Positions 1 to 8,375 of a stretch of DNA of 64,000 bases are shown here, one piece after another (within the stretch, counting starts at the first letter, position 1; every line of letters begins with the position of its first letter). The stretch comes from an uncultured Bacteroidales bacterium (lineage in GTDB: Bacteria; Bacteroidota; Bacteroidia; Bacteroidales; UBA932), in contig CALUTY010000009.1 in NCBI GenBank assembly GCA_944323825.1, forward strand, positions 79,887 through 143,886, in the 5' to 3' direction. A model generated the notes under the pieces. That model searched no databases. It saw only the letters and a list, made by a program, of their open reading frames with translations, and was not told the origin of the DNA. The position numbers were made by a program, and so were the translations under genes.

Positions 1-1459
1 CATCCATCCCCCTCTCGCCCACTTCCTCTCCGAAATAGAGCATGAACGGGGCCCTGTTGAAATACAGGGACACATACAGGGCGGCAAACGAATTCCGTGC
101 ATCCTTGCCGAAAAATTCAGATGCAAATCTCTGCTCATCATGATTTTCGAGAAAATTCAGCATATAGGGCTGGATGTCGCCGAGATATTGCCAGTTCCGT
201 GTGATTCCGGTTGCAGACTGCCACAGCTCGACAGGCATCCCGTTGTCATCGGTATTCTTCTCCACCACTGCCCTCAATGTGTCATACAGCCCTGACTTGT
301 CATAAAGGCAGTCGAATCCTGCTTCCCTGATATATTTTCTGTAAAGTTCCTTCTTGTAGACCTCGGCAATGAAGATGATGTCCGGAAATTCTTCCTTTAT
401 CTTGGCTATCATCCATTTGAAGAACTCGGCAGGTACCAGTTCCACCATGTCACAGCGGAAGCCGTCAACTCCCATGGATGCCCAGAAGCGGACAATATGA
501 TACATCTTGTCCCATGTGCTGTTGTGTGAATCACAATAATTTATCTTGACAGTCTCGTACCAGTCATTGACACTCGGACAGGCACTGTAGCAGTTGTTTC
601 CCGTAGCCCTTGCCGGAGTCTCCTGATACGGCACCAGCAGTTCCCTGTACTGGTGCAGAAAGGCCATATACTCCTTCTGGGCCTTTTTTCTGGCGGCAGC
701 GGAGAGCCCGGTCTTTTTCCCGTCAGAAGAGGCATCGCTTCCAGTGTCATTGCCTTCAGCCGGCACAAGTCCGAGTTCAGAGGCCTTGGTGAAAGCCTTC
801 TCCACCAGCCACTGCGGCACAATCCTGTATTCTCTGGAGAAATCCGTTGCTTCAAGGTCCCTGCATTCCTGTGTGAATTCCGCATCATCAGGAAGCCTCA
901 ATGTTTCGCCGGGATAATAGAAAAAGTCGTTGTCTTCGCACCAATGCACTCCCGTGTCGTCATTTTCCCCGAGAAGCGGCTCTCCAGCCGCCACCCTCGA
1001 CTGGCGCGATATCTTTCCATAGTCCCTTGAAACATGATTGGGCACGAAATCCATTATGACCTTCAGACCTGCATCATGAGTCCTTTTCACCAGAGATTCG
1101 AATTCTTCCATCCTCCTGTCCGGGTCATCTGCCAGATACGGATTCACATCATAATAGTCTTCAATGGCATACGGAGACCCGGCCTCCCCCTTCACGAACT
1201 GCGGATGCGAAGGTACGCAGCCCTGCCCCCCGGCCTTTGTGGAATGCCTCAGAATCCCGGTGAACCATACATGGGAACAGCCCAACCACCTGATATACTC
1301 AAGCGTCGGGCTGTCAATGTCTGAAAACTTCCCTGTCCCGTTGTCTTCAAGCGACCCCCGTTTCTTGAGGCCGCCGTCCGCATGTCCTTCCACGTCTGCA
1401 GTATTGTTTTTCCTGCCCCAAAGTCTGGGCAGCATCTGGTATATTATCATTTTCTCCAT
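1..1459 (-). CDS. alpha-amylase family glycoside hydrolase (GH13), 3' end outside window
   Basis: The frame is open from an ATG at 1459 to the window edge (486 codons), so the C-terminus is missing. It begins MEKMIIYQMLPRLWGR, the usual opening of Bacteroidetes cytoplasmic-type GH13 proteins, and reaches LYFGEEVGERGMD, a conserved stretch of the late (beta/alpha)8 barrel, at the edge. No signal peptide is visible, so action on internal alpha-glucans or imported maltodextrins is likely; this is inference. The ATG at 1450 (fourth codon) is an equally good start: it overlaps the stop of a 32-codon leader ORF as ATGA, and homologues commonly begin at MIIYQ. Catalytic residues were not mapped one by one. 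Confidence 0.9.
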   Translation of the reverse strand, partial: MEKMIIYQMLPRLWGRKNNTADVEGHADGGLKKRGSLEDNGTGKFSDIDSPTLEYIRWLGCSHVWFTGILRHSTKAGGQGCVPSHPQFVKGEAGSPYAIEDYYDVNPYLADDPDRRMEEFESLVKRTHDAGLKVIMDFVPNHVSRDYGKISRQSRVAAGEPLLGENDDTGVHWCEDNDFFYYPGETLRLPDDAEFTQECRDLEATDFSREYRIVPQWLVEKAFTKASELGLVPAEGNDTGSDASSDGKKTGLSAAARKKAQKEYMAFLHQYRELLVPYQETPARATGNNCYSACPSVNDWYETVKINYCDSHNSTWDKMYHIVRFWASMGVDGFRCDMVELVPAEFFKWMIAKIKEEFPDIIFIAEVYKKELYRKYIREAGFDCLYDKSGLYDTLRAVVEKNTDDNGMPVELWQSATGITRNWQYLGDIQPYMLNFLENHDEQRFASEFFGKDARNSFAALYVSLYFNRAPFMLYFGEEVGERGMD

Positions 1460-1545
1460 AAAGGCATCTTGTTTTGACAGTCCCCTCTTCTTGCATTTTC
1501 AGTGCCAAACATAATCTCATTCCGGGATTTCTTCCATATTGACAT
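1447..1545 (-). CDS. possible 32-aa leader peptide coupled to the amylase gene
   Basis: A short ORF starts at ATG 1545, six bases after a strong AGGAGG (1552-1557 on the minus strand). It encodes MSIWKKSRNEIMFG and then a basic stretch with one Cys, and stops at 1447-1449 so that its TGA overlaps the amylase ATG at 1450 (ATGA). The arrangement suggests translational coupling. The peptide matches no family I know, and the Shine-Dalgarno plus the overlap are the only support; chance is possible. Confidence 0.35.
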   Translation of the reverse strand: MSIWKKSRNEIMFGTENARRGDCQNKMPLWRK

Positions 1546-1620
1546 TCACTTCCTCCTTTCCGGACATATCAGGACAATTTTCCGGACTCGCCCAGGCCCG
1601 GACTCCGGCCGACAAGACAA

Positions 1621-1670
1621 CGGCTCCTGCCTTGCTTATGACAAGCAGTCATTCACAGAGGCAGGAGCCG
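1621..1670. other. long nested hairpin
   Basis: CGGCTCCTGCCT (1621-1632) is exactly repeated in inverted form at 1659-1670. Inside lies a second stem, TGCTT (1633-1637) with AAGCA (1643-1647). No U-tract follows on either strand, so a classical terminator is unlikely. It lies about 75 bases upstream of the amylase leader ORF and could fold in that transcript. Confidence 0.6.
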
Positions 1671-2062
1671 CAGCTGATTTATTGAAAAAACTCTTACCAC
1701 TCCAGAAAATGAAAACATATTGATTATCAACAAGTTATCAACCACTCTCCTAAAAATTGGTGCGAAAAAATCTATTGCTAATGATAGACAGATTTTTCCA
1801 CTCATTCCGGTTTTAATAGACATCGTCACAAATCTGATAGTTATCTATCTATTCCACTTTTTGCACTTCCCCACCTCGAACATCGTTGTTTACGGCATCA
1901 AAGATACGAAATAAACGAATCTAATCGCACTATATTGTCGCTCCAATCTGTTTTTAGCTGAAATATAAAGGATTCAGAATATTCTCCTCACATGAAGCTA
2001 ATCCTGAGACCCATCTCTTCAATAAAATTCTGGGCGTTTCACAGAAAAATTACAATAGCTGT
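1671..2062. other. AT-rich intergenic stretch
   Basis: I see no convincing gene, RNA or repeat here. Open frames are short, AT-rich and lack ribosome binding sites. The stretch leads into the gene scraps that follow. Confidence 0.5.
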
Positions 2063-2122
2063 CTATCCGGTTATTTTCTTGAACAACCGGGTAAAATACT
2101 GGGGAGTCTGAAGGGAAAATGT
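2063..2122 (-). pseudogene. scrap of an AraC-family regulator C-terminal helix-turn-helix
   Basis: The minus strand reads FSLQTPQYFTRLFKKITG and then a stop. This is the second recognition helix of AraC/XylS regulators (consensus like F-s-PQYFTRLFKK-TG), which normally continues MTPSEYR. Both the upstream part of the domain and the tail are missing. Only about 18 codons survive, so it cannot be functional. Confidence 0.7.
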
Positions 2123-2162
2123 AGAATTTTACTACCGTCGCAGCTATAGCATATTTAGAAAG

Positions 2163-2400
2163 ATGAGAGCTGCGCAAATCAACAAATATTCAAAGAAAAT
2201 CAATGTTGCCATAAATGAAATTCCTGTACCGAAACCTGAAGACAATGAAATACTTGTAAAGGTGAAAGTTGCTGCCTTCAACCCCCTGGAAATTCTTCAG
2301 ATAACCGGGAGCATAAAGTTGATACAGGATTATACGATGTTGGCATAATTGTAGAGAAAGTTTTTCAAGAAACAGAAAACATTTTACTTGAATTTAATAG
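2163..2400 (+). pseudogene. N-terminal remnant of an NADP-dependent (quinone-type) oxidoreductase
   Basis: An ATG at 2163 opens a frame reading MRAAQINKYSKK, then VPVPKPE-like and VKVKVAAFNPLE-like segments and GSIKLIQDY, the start of a medium-chain zinc-less alcohol dehydrogenase/quinone oxidoreductase. A stop occurs at 2346-2348. In the next frame YDVGIIVEKV continues the family alignment (GNEvaGvVEKVG) for a few residues, so a small deletion has shifted the frame. The remaining protein of about 250 residues, including the nucleotide-binding fold, is absent. The AraC scrap lies upstream on the opposite strand, an arrangement consistent with a lost regulator/enzyme pair. Confidence 0.75.
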
Positions 2401-2417
2401 AATTTTATATATCTTTG
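2398..2417 (+). promoter_or_regulatory. orphan Bacteroidetes-type promoter (-7 box)
   Basis: TATCTTTG at 2410-2417 matches the -7 consensus TAnnTTTG exactly. A TTG at 2398-2400 lies upstream, but the gap is only 9 bases, so a proper -33 element is not assured. The box drives no surviving gene: the leader that follows ends in a start codon joined to a truncated antisense gene. Confidence 0.6.
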
Positions 2418-2422
2418 CAAAA

Positions 2423-2466
2423 AGATGTGAAAAAATCACATCTAAAAACAAAAGGAGGTTCCTATG
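2423..2466 (+). promoter_or_regulatory. orphan 5' leader: inverted repeat, Shine-Dalgarno and start codon
   Basis: AGATGTGA (2423-2430), five A, TCACATCT (2436-2443) form a perfect inverted repeat directly after the -7 box. AGGAGG (2453-2458) and ATG (2464-2466) follow at normal spacing. The frame then runs for 22 codons through the 3' end of the antisense GNAT gene and stops, so the original gene has been removed just after its start. Confidence 0.65.
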
Positions 2467-2470
2467 TTAA

Positions 2471-2827
2471 TTAGACTACATCAGTACTGCCCAAATATTC
2501 ACATATCGTCCGTTTCAGGGCCTCTGTCATAATGCCTCTGCCCCAATATGGCTCGGCAAGCCAGTATCCTGCCTCCGCACTGAAACGCTCCACATCAGAA
2601 CCTCTTGTGAAACTGATATTGCCGGCTGCCTCACCGCCTATCTCAACACAATAGTTTCCCTGCTCTTCCTGTCCCTCAGCGGACCTTATGAATTCCTCCG
2701 CATCCTTTTCCGTATATGGATATGGAAGGGAGTCACGGCAGTTATCCCATATTTTCCTGTTGTTCAGATGACTTGCCAGTGATCCGATATCATTTTCCGT
2801 CCACTTCCTTATCCTGAATGTCTCCAT
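2471..2827 (-). pseudogene. GNAT-family N-acetyltransferase (RimJ/RimL type), C-terminally truncated
   Basis: 118 residues from METFRIRKWTENDI. The N-terminal three-quarters fit the RimJ/RimL-like family: GNISF beta strand, EAGYWLAEPYWGRGIMTEALKR (the acetyl-CoA-binding GRG loop) and a following helix. Family members run to about 170-180 residues and end with an N-x-A-S-x-R-V-L-E-K-x-GF block; this one stops at STDVV, where that block should begin. The stop codon is created by the junction with the orphan leader. Probably inactive. Confidence 0.75.
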
Positions 2828-3074
2828 AACTCCATAATATAATTCCGGTGACGGACGAAGTTAGCGTTTTTCATCCATAAAAACTATTGCCTGACGACAA
2901 GATCCGGCAGAGCAGTAAATTTGTTGTTCTCTTTCTGCGATATACGAAAAATGACGGTCTGTCATAATTGCAAACTGCCGAGTTATTATCGGGATTCGGG
3001 CTAAGTCATTTGCGGGAGTAAACTCCTGTCGCCCTCACTCCCAATGCCTTGCATTTTATCAATTCTAACACGCC

Positions 3075-3117
3075 GAAGAGGCTGCACCGTAATTTTTAAT
3101 TACGACACAGCCTCTTC
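3075..3117 (-). terminator. long hairpin downstream of the GH20 gene
   Basis: GAAGAGGCTG (3075-3084) pairs with CAGCCTCTTC (3108-3117), and inside CGTAATT (3088-3094) pairs with AATTACG (3098-3104). The structure begins 20 bases after the stop of the hexosaminidase gene and probably ends the long operon. No U-tract longer than a few bases follows. The rest of 2828-3074 shows no gene. Confidence 0.65.
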
Positions 3118-3136
3118 AATCAGTTCTTCCAGCTGT

Positions 3137-4795
3137 TTATTCCCTGTTACCGAGAATGTGCTTTGCATAGGTGTAGCCGGCGGCATCATATCTGGCGCAG
3201 AGCTCCGGGGCGCTGCCGAGGAAGCGTTCCCACGACCTGTTCCCCGGCTGGCACCACTGGACTTCGCTGAGGGCGGCAAGCCTGGGGAGAAGCATATATT
3301 CAAGATGGTCGTCTCCGGAGATGTATTCGGTCCACATGTTTGCCTGCACACCGAGGATATGGGCTTTCTGTTCGTCTGTCATGTCTGCGGTAAAAGGCTC
3401 GAATGAGTAGCATTTCTCCACAGGGACATAACCTCCTATGGCCAGGGGTTCGTTCTCCCTCTCCTCTGACTGGTAATAGTCCAGATAGAGATACTCGTAT
3501 GGTGTCATTATCACATCATGCCCGAGCCTTGCGGCCTCCTGGCCTCCGCTTGTCCCGCGCCATGACATCACTGTCGCATCTGGCGATATCTGTCCCTCAA
3601 GGATTTCATCCCATGCTATAATCCTGCGGCCGCGCTCAGCCAGGAACTTTTCCATCCTTTCCGACACATAGCTCTGGAGATAATGTTCGGCAGAATATTT
3701 CCCGTCATCCTTAAGGCCCAGCTCAGCAATTTTCTTCTGGCAGTACGGACAATGCGCCCAGCGTACCTTAGGACATTCATCCCCTCCTATATGGATATAT
3801 TCCGAAGGGAAGAGCTCGCATATTTCCGAAAGGACATCCTCAAGAAATTCCATTGTGGACTCCCGTCCCACACAGAGGACATCATCTGAAATCCCCCATT
3901 TCTGCCACACCTCATAAGGACCTCCCGTGCATCCCAGCTCTGGATATGCGGCCAGTGCAGCCACCATATGTCCGGGCAGGTCAATCTCAGGAATGACAGT
4001 TATTCCCCTTGCCGCCGCATAGGAGACGACTTCCCTTATCTGGTCCTGCGTATACCACATGCCTTCGCCGTATGGCTTCCCGTCATATACACTGCTGCTG
4101 TCAAGATGTCCTACAAGGGTCTGCCGGCGGATAGAGCCGATGCCGGTAAGTTTCGGATACTTCCTTATCTGCACCCTCCATCCCTGGTCATCGGTAAGAT
4201 GCCAGTGAAGGGTGTTGAGCTTATGGATTTCCATAATGTCGATATAGCGCTTCACCATATCCACACCGAAGAAATGGCGGGCCACATCCAGGTGCAGGCC
4301 ACGGTATCCGAAGCGCGGGCTGTCAGATATCCTGCAGCACGGTACTGACCAGTCCTCCCCGGCAGCAAGCGAATCGCCATAGACTGCAGGAGGAAGCATC
4401 TGTCTGAATGTCTGCAGCCCCCAGTTGAATCCGCGCAGCGAAGAGGCCCTCAGAATGACACGCCTCCTCCCCACTTCGAGCACATAGGCCTCACCGGAAA
4501 GTGAAGTGTCACGTATAAGGTTCACTCCCTTCCCCTTGTGCCCGGATATGAAACGGCTTTCCTGTCCTGTCACCAGCGAGAGCCTGTCAGCAAAACGCAT
4601 GGCAAGTGCCGCCACCGCAGTATCGGCATCGCCGGTATACCTTATATCCGCACCCGCGGCATCAAAGGCACCACACTTGAGTTCCACATTCTGCGGAAAT
4701 GGTACGATATCCGGATTTTCTGCTGCTGGCCTGCAGCATGAAGCTGCCATGAAAAAGGCAGCGGCAAGCGAAATCAATCTGTTACCGATAATCAT
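3137..4795 (-). CDS. beta-N-acetylhexosaminidase (GH20), lipoprotein
   Basis: 552 residues. The signal peptide ends in MAASCC, so it is a predicted lipoprotein anchored at Cys20. An N-terminal GH20b-type domain (about 28-150) precedes the TIM barrel (about 160-500). The catalytic Asp-Glu pair is in HIGGDECPK (D339, E340), and HWHLTDDQGWR and PEIDLPGH are typical substrate-pocket motifs. It removes terminal beta-GlcNAc or GalNAc. It is the last gene of the operon; its ATG overlaps the sigma-factor stop as ATGA, implying translational coupling. Substrate within the locus is inferred only. Confidence 0.95.
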   Translation of the reverse strand: MIIGNRLISLAAAFFMAASCCRPAAENPDIVPFPQNVELKCGAFDAAGADIRYTGDADTAVAALAMRFADRLSLVTGQESRFISGHKGKGVNLIRDTSLSGEAYVLEVGRRRVILRASSLRGFNWGLQTFRQMLPPAVYGDSLAAGEDWSVPCCRISDSPRFGYRGLHLDVARHFFGVDMVKRYIDIMEIHKLNTLHWHLTDDQGWRVQIRKYPKLTGIGSIRRQTLVGHLDSSSVYDGKPYGEGMWYTQDQIREVVSYAAARGITVIPEIDLPGHMVAALAAYPELGCTGGPYEVWQKWGISDDVLCVGRESTMEFLEDVLSEICELFPSEYIHIGGDECPKVRWAHCPYCQKKIAELGLKDDGKYSAEHYLQSYVSERMEKFLAERGRRIIAWDEILEGQISPDATVMSWRGTSGGQEAARLGHDVIMTPYEYLYLDYYQSEERENEPLAIGGYVPVEKCYSFEPFTADMTDEQKAHILGVQANMWTEYISGDDHLEYMLLPRLAALSEVQWCQPGNRSWERFLGSAPELCARYDAAGYTYAKHILGNRE

Positions 4796-5325
4796 GATAA
4801 TGTGTTTTTCAGGTCTTTGAGGGCCAGGTAAATATGGCGTTCGACCGTACGTTCGGACAGTCCCAGAGCTTCGGCTATCTCCCTTGAGGAGAGATGCCGG
4901 TATCGCGACATCAGGAAGATCCGGCGTCTCTGGGGAGGCATGGCCCGGACAATGCCCTCTATTGTCCGGGAGGCTTCCTTTCCCATCATATTGGCCTCTA
5001 TGTCTCCGGAATTGTCCTCGACATCCGGAAGATCACAGCGTACGACCGACTGGTTGTATTTCAGATACAGATAGTCATAGATCTCATTGCGGATACTGAC
5101 AAGGAGATAGTTGGATAGGGAACGGTCCTCATCCAGCCTTTCCCTGCCGACCCACAATTTCAGGAACACATTCTGGAGTATGTCTTCAGCGGCATCCCCA
5201 TCATTGAGCAATGCACAGGCGAAGGCGTAGAACCTGTCATAGTACTTTCTGAAAAGTTCTTCGAAGGCCCTGCTGTCACCATGCCTTATGCTTCGTATCA
5301 GCTGTTTGTCTGAAGGCATATCCAT
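4792..5325 (-). CDS. ECF RNA polymerase sigma factor (Bacteroidetes Sus/FecR type)
   Basis: 177 residues. Region 2 is visible in AFEELFRKYYDRFYAFACALL and ILQNVFLKLWVGR, and region 4 in MPPQRRRIFLMSRYRHLSSREIAEALGLSERTVERHI. This is the family paired with FecR anti-sigma factors and STN-bearing SusC proteins. Here it is the second-last gene of its presumed target operon rather than next to fecR, starting 7 bases after the preceding stop and overlapping the GH20 start by 4 bases. That would make a positive feedback loop: more operon transcription gives more sigma factor. Confidence 0.93.
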   Translation of the reverse strand: MDMPSDKQLIRSIRHGDSRAFEELFRKYYDRFYAFACALLNDGDAAEDILQNVFLKLWVGRERLDEDRSLSNYLLVSIRNEIYDYLYLKYNQSVVRCDLPDVEDNSGDIEANMMGKEASRTIEGIVRAMPPQRRRIFLMSRYRHLSSREIAEALGLSERTVERHIYLALKDLKNTLS

Positions 5326-5332
5326 ATTCCGC

Positions 5333-6535
5333 TCAGAAAATTTCTATGAGTCTGATTGTATGGGAAGTCGCAGAAGAGACATAGGCACTCATGCAGTTGT
5401 CTGCGACATATACATCCGACGGGTAGAAGCCACTGGCTACTGTCTCTATCTTTCCTCTGGTGAAATCTCCGGAGTCATCAGGGGTAAGCCTGCGCACTAT
5501 CTGGTTGGAGATATCTGTAAACCAGATGGAACCGTCTTTTGCTGCATACAGTCCGTTGGTCTGGCCGACACTTGCGGTCGACGTGTCTCCGGCATTGCCG
5601 TTCGGGTTTTCCGACTTGGCATAGCTGCCGTTGCCTGCTATAGCTACAGGCTCCCCGTCCCCTTCGACCATGTACATGTATCCGGCTGTAGTGGAACCTA
5701 TGAACATGCGTCCTTCAGCATCAAGGGACAGACATGTAGGATATGTTATGTCGTATGTCTTCACAACCACTCCTCCTGACACCTTATAGACCTTGTTGTT
5801 GTTCCTGCTGGCCACCCACATGGCCCCATTGCCGTCAAACTCGACATCCATAGGGTTATCCAGTTCGCCTCCCGTGAATGCAACCGTAGAAAGTGTGCCG
5901 TCGGAGGCAATCCTGTACACTGCCTTCTTGTCCTTGGCTGTGAAATAGAAACTGCCTTCAGCATCAAAGCAGCAGTGCCAAGGGAGTTCGGTCCTGGCCA
6001 CCGTTGTCACATTATAGTTCCTGTCCATCTTGCGGATGGCCCATCCGGAAGTTCCGCGCTGCGTAATCCAGAGATTTCCGCTGCGGTCCATGGCAAGACC
6101 TTCCGGCTGGTGAATCTTGGCAGAAGAACCGTTCCCATCCTCAAAGCCGACAGATCCTCCGGCTATGGTTGAAAGGATGTATTCATGCTCAGGCTTTTCC
6201 TTATATTCGAATTGAAGGCCTGTCACTGTGCCTTTCGGGGTAGTGACTGTTATGGTATAGATTCCCGGCTCCTGTTCAGGAAGCACGATTGTCAGATCCC
6301 AGGCATTGTATTCCAGTACCTGAGCCTCAAGTTCTCCGACAAGCACATGGTTTTCACCGAATTCCCCGCTGAAATTCCTTCCGAGGATTTTGACTATGCC
6401 TCCGGAATATCCTGATGATGGTGAAACGCTGGCCAGCTGAAGTTCCGTCACAGATGCCACATACTTGTCACCGCTGCAGGAGGCCATGATGGCTCCTGCG
6501 GCAATGGCTGTCATTATTATTGAAATTGGTCTCAT
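5333..6535 (-). CDS. IPT/TIG and NHL-repeat lipoprotein
   Basis: 400 residues. The signal peptide ends MASC (Cys20). One IPT/TIG immunoglobulin-like domain (about 35-112, from VSPSSGYSGGIVKILG) is followed by NHL-type beta-propeller repeats (about 118-400, such as HQPEGLAMDRSGNLWI and NPMDVEFDGNGAMWVA). Such proteins occupy the SusE/SusF position in many Sus loci and are thought to bind glycan at the surface; the ligand here is unknown. The start overlaps the preceding stop by one base (TAATG). It looks like a shorter paralogue of the upstream 611-residue protein. Confidence 0.88.
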   Translation of the reverse strand: MRPISIIMTAIAAGAIMASCSGDKYVASVTELQLASVSPSSGYSGGIVKILGRNFSGEFGENHVLVGELEAQVLEYNAWDLTIVLPEQEPGIYTITVTTPKGTVTGLQFEYKEKPEHEYILSTIAGGSVGFEDGNGSSAKIHQPEGLAMDRSGNLWITQRGTSGWAIRKMDRNYNVTTVARTELPWHCCFDAEGSFYFTAKDKKAVYRIASDGTLSTVAFTGGELDNPMDVEFDGNGAMWVASRNNNKVYKVSGGVVVKTYDITYPTCLSLDAEGRMFIGSTTAGYMYMVEGDGEPVAIAGNGSYAKSENPNGNAGDTSTASVGQTNGLYAAKDGSIWFTDISNQIVRRLTPDDSGDFTRGKIETVASGFYPSDVYVADNCMSAYVSSATSHTIRLIEIF

Positions 6536-8370
6536 TATCTGTAGTATATTTTTCTTATTGTCACATTTGCAGTACCGTCTATCATGTAGATGGTCTTTTC
6601 ATTCTCTGCGAAACAGATTCCGTTAGGATATACGAATCTCGCTACCGTACTCAGGCCGTCCTGATGTCCTTTGGATGTGTCATAGGCCTTTCCGGCAATA
6701 GTTGTGATTGTTCCTGCCGCATAATTGCCATCAGGACCCGGTCTGAATTCCCTGAGCGTACCTCCTCCGGCTATATCACAGAAATATACGGTACCGTCCT
6801 CCGCACATATCGCACCCTCCACCTGACGCACTGTTGCGGTAAGAGGGTTTCCTGCTTCGCCGTCAGTGTAGTTGTCAGCATTGCTGTGTGCTGTACCTGT
6901 TCCGGCTACAACCGTATTCTCCCCTGTCGTCAGGTCGATCATCCTTATGTATCCGTTACCGTTGCTGAATACAAAGACCTTTGACCCGTCATGGCTCAGG
7001 AGCATTGTATCAAACAGTTTCATTCCTGTGAGGTCATACCTGTCCAGAACTGCCCCGTCCCTGATTTTTACGACAGAACCGTTTCCTGTACCGCTGTTTC
7101 CCCTCAGCAGGAGATAGATATTGTCATCGCTGTCAATCGCCACGTCCATAGGATTCATTCCTGTTGTCACAAGATTCTCTACAGCATATTCGGAAAGCAC
7201 GCCTCCGCTGGTATATGCAAGCAGTTTTCCTGTTCCTTTGGCCGCAATATAGAGAGTTTCTTCCGAATCAAGGGCACATCCCCACGGGTAAGCGCCGGTG
7301 AGCATCGCATTGTCTGTCTGGTTGACGAGCTTGGTGAACATGTAGTCTGATGTCATCATATAGATTCCGTGGTCTTTGTTGCGGAATGTCATCAGATAGT
7401 TCCCGTCACTCCTGCGGACAATTTCCTGTCCGTACCACATTCGTGCGTCAGAACCTGTACCCTCTACATTTCCTGTCACTCCGGAAGGGACTCCAAGTAC
7501 CGTTTCAACCCTCCAGCAGCCGGAATATGTAAATTCTCCTCCGGACGCCGTCCTCCCGCCGACAGTGACAGCAAAGCTGTAAGTGCCTTCAGGATTGTCT
7601 GGAACAGTCACAACAAGTTCCTCCAGCGAAGAGGAAATGACCGGTGCAACCACACCATTTATGGTAACCTCATTTTCAGCAGGCACTTCACTGAAGCCCT
7701 CGCCACTGATTGTGACTTCCACACCTTCCGCCCCAGAAACAGGCTGGTTGGATGTGACAAGCAGTTCGACATATCTGAAAGGCACACTGGAAGTCTGGCC
7801 GTCCATAGTCACCTTAACTTCAACATTTCCCCTCCCGTGTTCAGGCACTATCACTTCAAGTGAATTGGCAGTTGCCTTCACAACTTCCGCTTCAGTTCCT
7901 CCGAAAGTCACGATATTGTCGGCCGGGAATGTGCTGAAATTTTCTCCGGATATGGTCACAATATCTCCGGGATATCCGTAGGATGGTATGACAGACGATA
8001 CCGACATTACTATTTCCGGAAGTTCGCCATATGTGAATTCCAGTGCGCCTGAAGCCTCCTTGCCATTTACTGACACCCTGACTTCAACATCCCCCAGAGA
8101 ATGCTCCGGCATAGTGAGTGTCAGCCTGTTTCTTGCCGCAGCACTGACCGGCACTTCCGTACCGTCGACAGTCACAGTATTCTCTTCTGGATTTTCAGAG
8201 AAATATTCTCCTGAAATAATGGCAGTACATCCGGAATATCCGGTGCCCGGCACTATGGAAATCAGTTTCGGTGCCGGAGTCTCCGTCTCAAGGCCAGTCC
8301 CGTTTTCGCATGCGGCAATGCCCGTAAGGGCCAATGCACAGAGCAGTATTCTTGTATATATCCTTTTCAT
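6535..8370 (-). CDS. lipoprotein with three IPT/TIG domains and NHL propeller
   Basis: 611 residues with a lipoprotein signal (TGIAAC, Cys21). Three consecutive IPT/TIG domains occupy about 35-113, 118-200 and 203-282; each has the PxxGYxGxxVTISGexFS opening and a conserved second half. NHL repeats fill the remainder (for example YPWGCALDSEETLYIA, NPMDVAIDSDDNIYLL, VRQVEGAICAEDGTVYF, YPNGICFAENEKTIYMI). The three IPT domains could act as a spacer lifting the propeller from the membrane. Glycan binding is inferred from operon position. Confidence 0.88.
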   Translation of the reverse strand: MKRIYTRILLCALALTGIAACENGTGLETETPAPKLISIVPGTGYSGCTAIISGEYFSENPEENTVTVDGTEVPVSAAARNRLTLTMPEHSLGDVEVRVSVNGKEASGALEFTYGELPEIVMSVSSVIPSYGYPGDIVTISGENFSTFPADNIVTFGGTEAEVVKATANSLEVIVPEHGRGNVEVKVTMDGQTSSVPFRYVELLVTSNQPVSGAEGVEVTISGEGFSEVPAENEVTINGVVAPVISSSLEELVVTVPDNPEGTYSFAVTVGGRTASGGEFTYSGCWRVETVLGVPSGVTGNVEGTGSDARMWYGQEIVRRSDGNYLMTFRNKDHGIYMMTSDYMFTKLVNQTDNAMLTGAYPWGCALDSEETLYIAAKGTGKLLAYTSGGVLSEYAVENLVTTGMNPMDVAIDSDDNIYLLLRGNSGTGNGSVVKIRDGAVLDRYDLTGMKLFDTMLLSHDGSKVFVFSNGNGYIRMIDLTTGENTVVAGTGTAHSNADNYTDGEAGNPLTATVRQVEGAICAEDGTVYFCDIAGGGTLREFRPGPDGNYAAGTITTIAGKAYDTSKGHQDGLSTVARFVYPNGICFAENEKTIYMIDGTANVTIRKIYYR

Positions 8371-8375
8371 TGCTG

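Noticed and set aside
1720..1914. 64-codon ORF with hydrophobic stretch
   Set aside because: No ribosome binding site, unusual composition and no resemblance; probably chance in AT-rich DNA.
2464..2532. 22-codon plus-strand ORF with a perfect Shine-Dalgarno
   Set aside because: It only translates the antisense of the GNAT 3' end; the start site belongs to a lost gene.
2828..3074. Possible tRNA or small RNA
   Set aside because: No cloverleaf or known RNA signature could be built from either strand.
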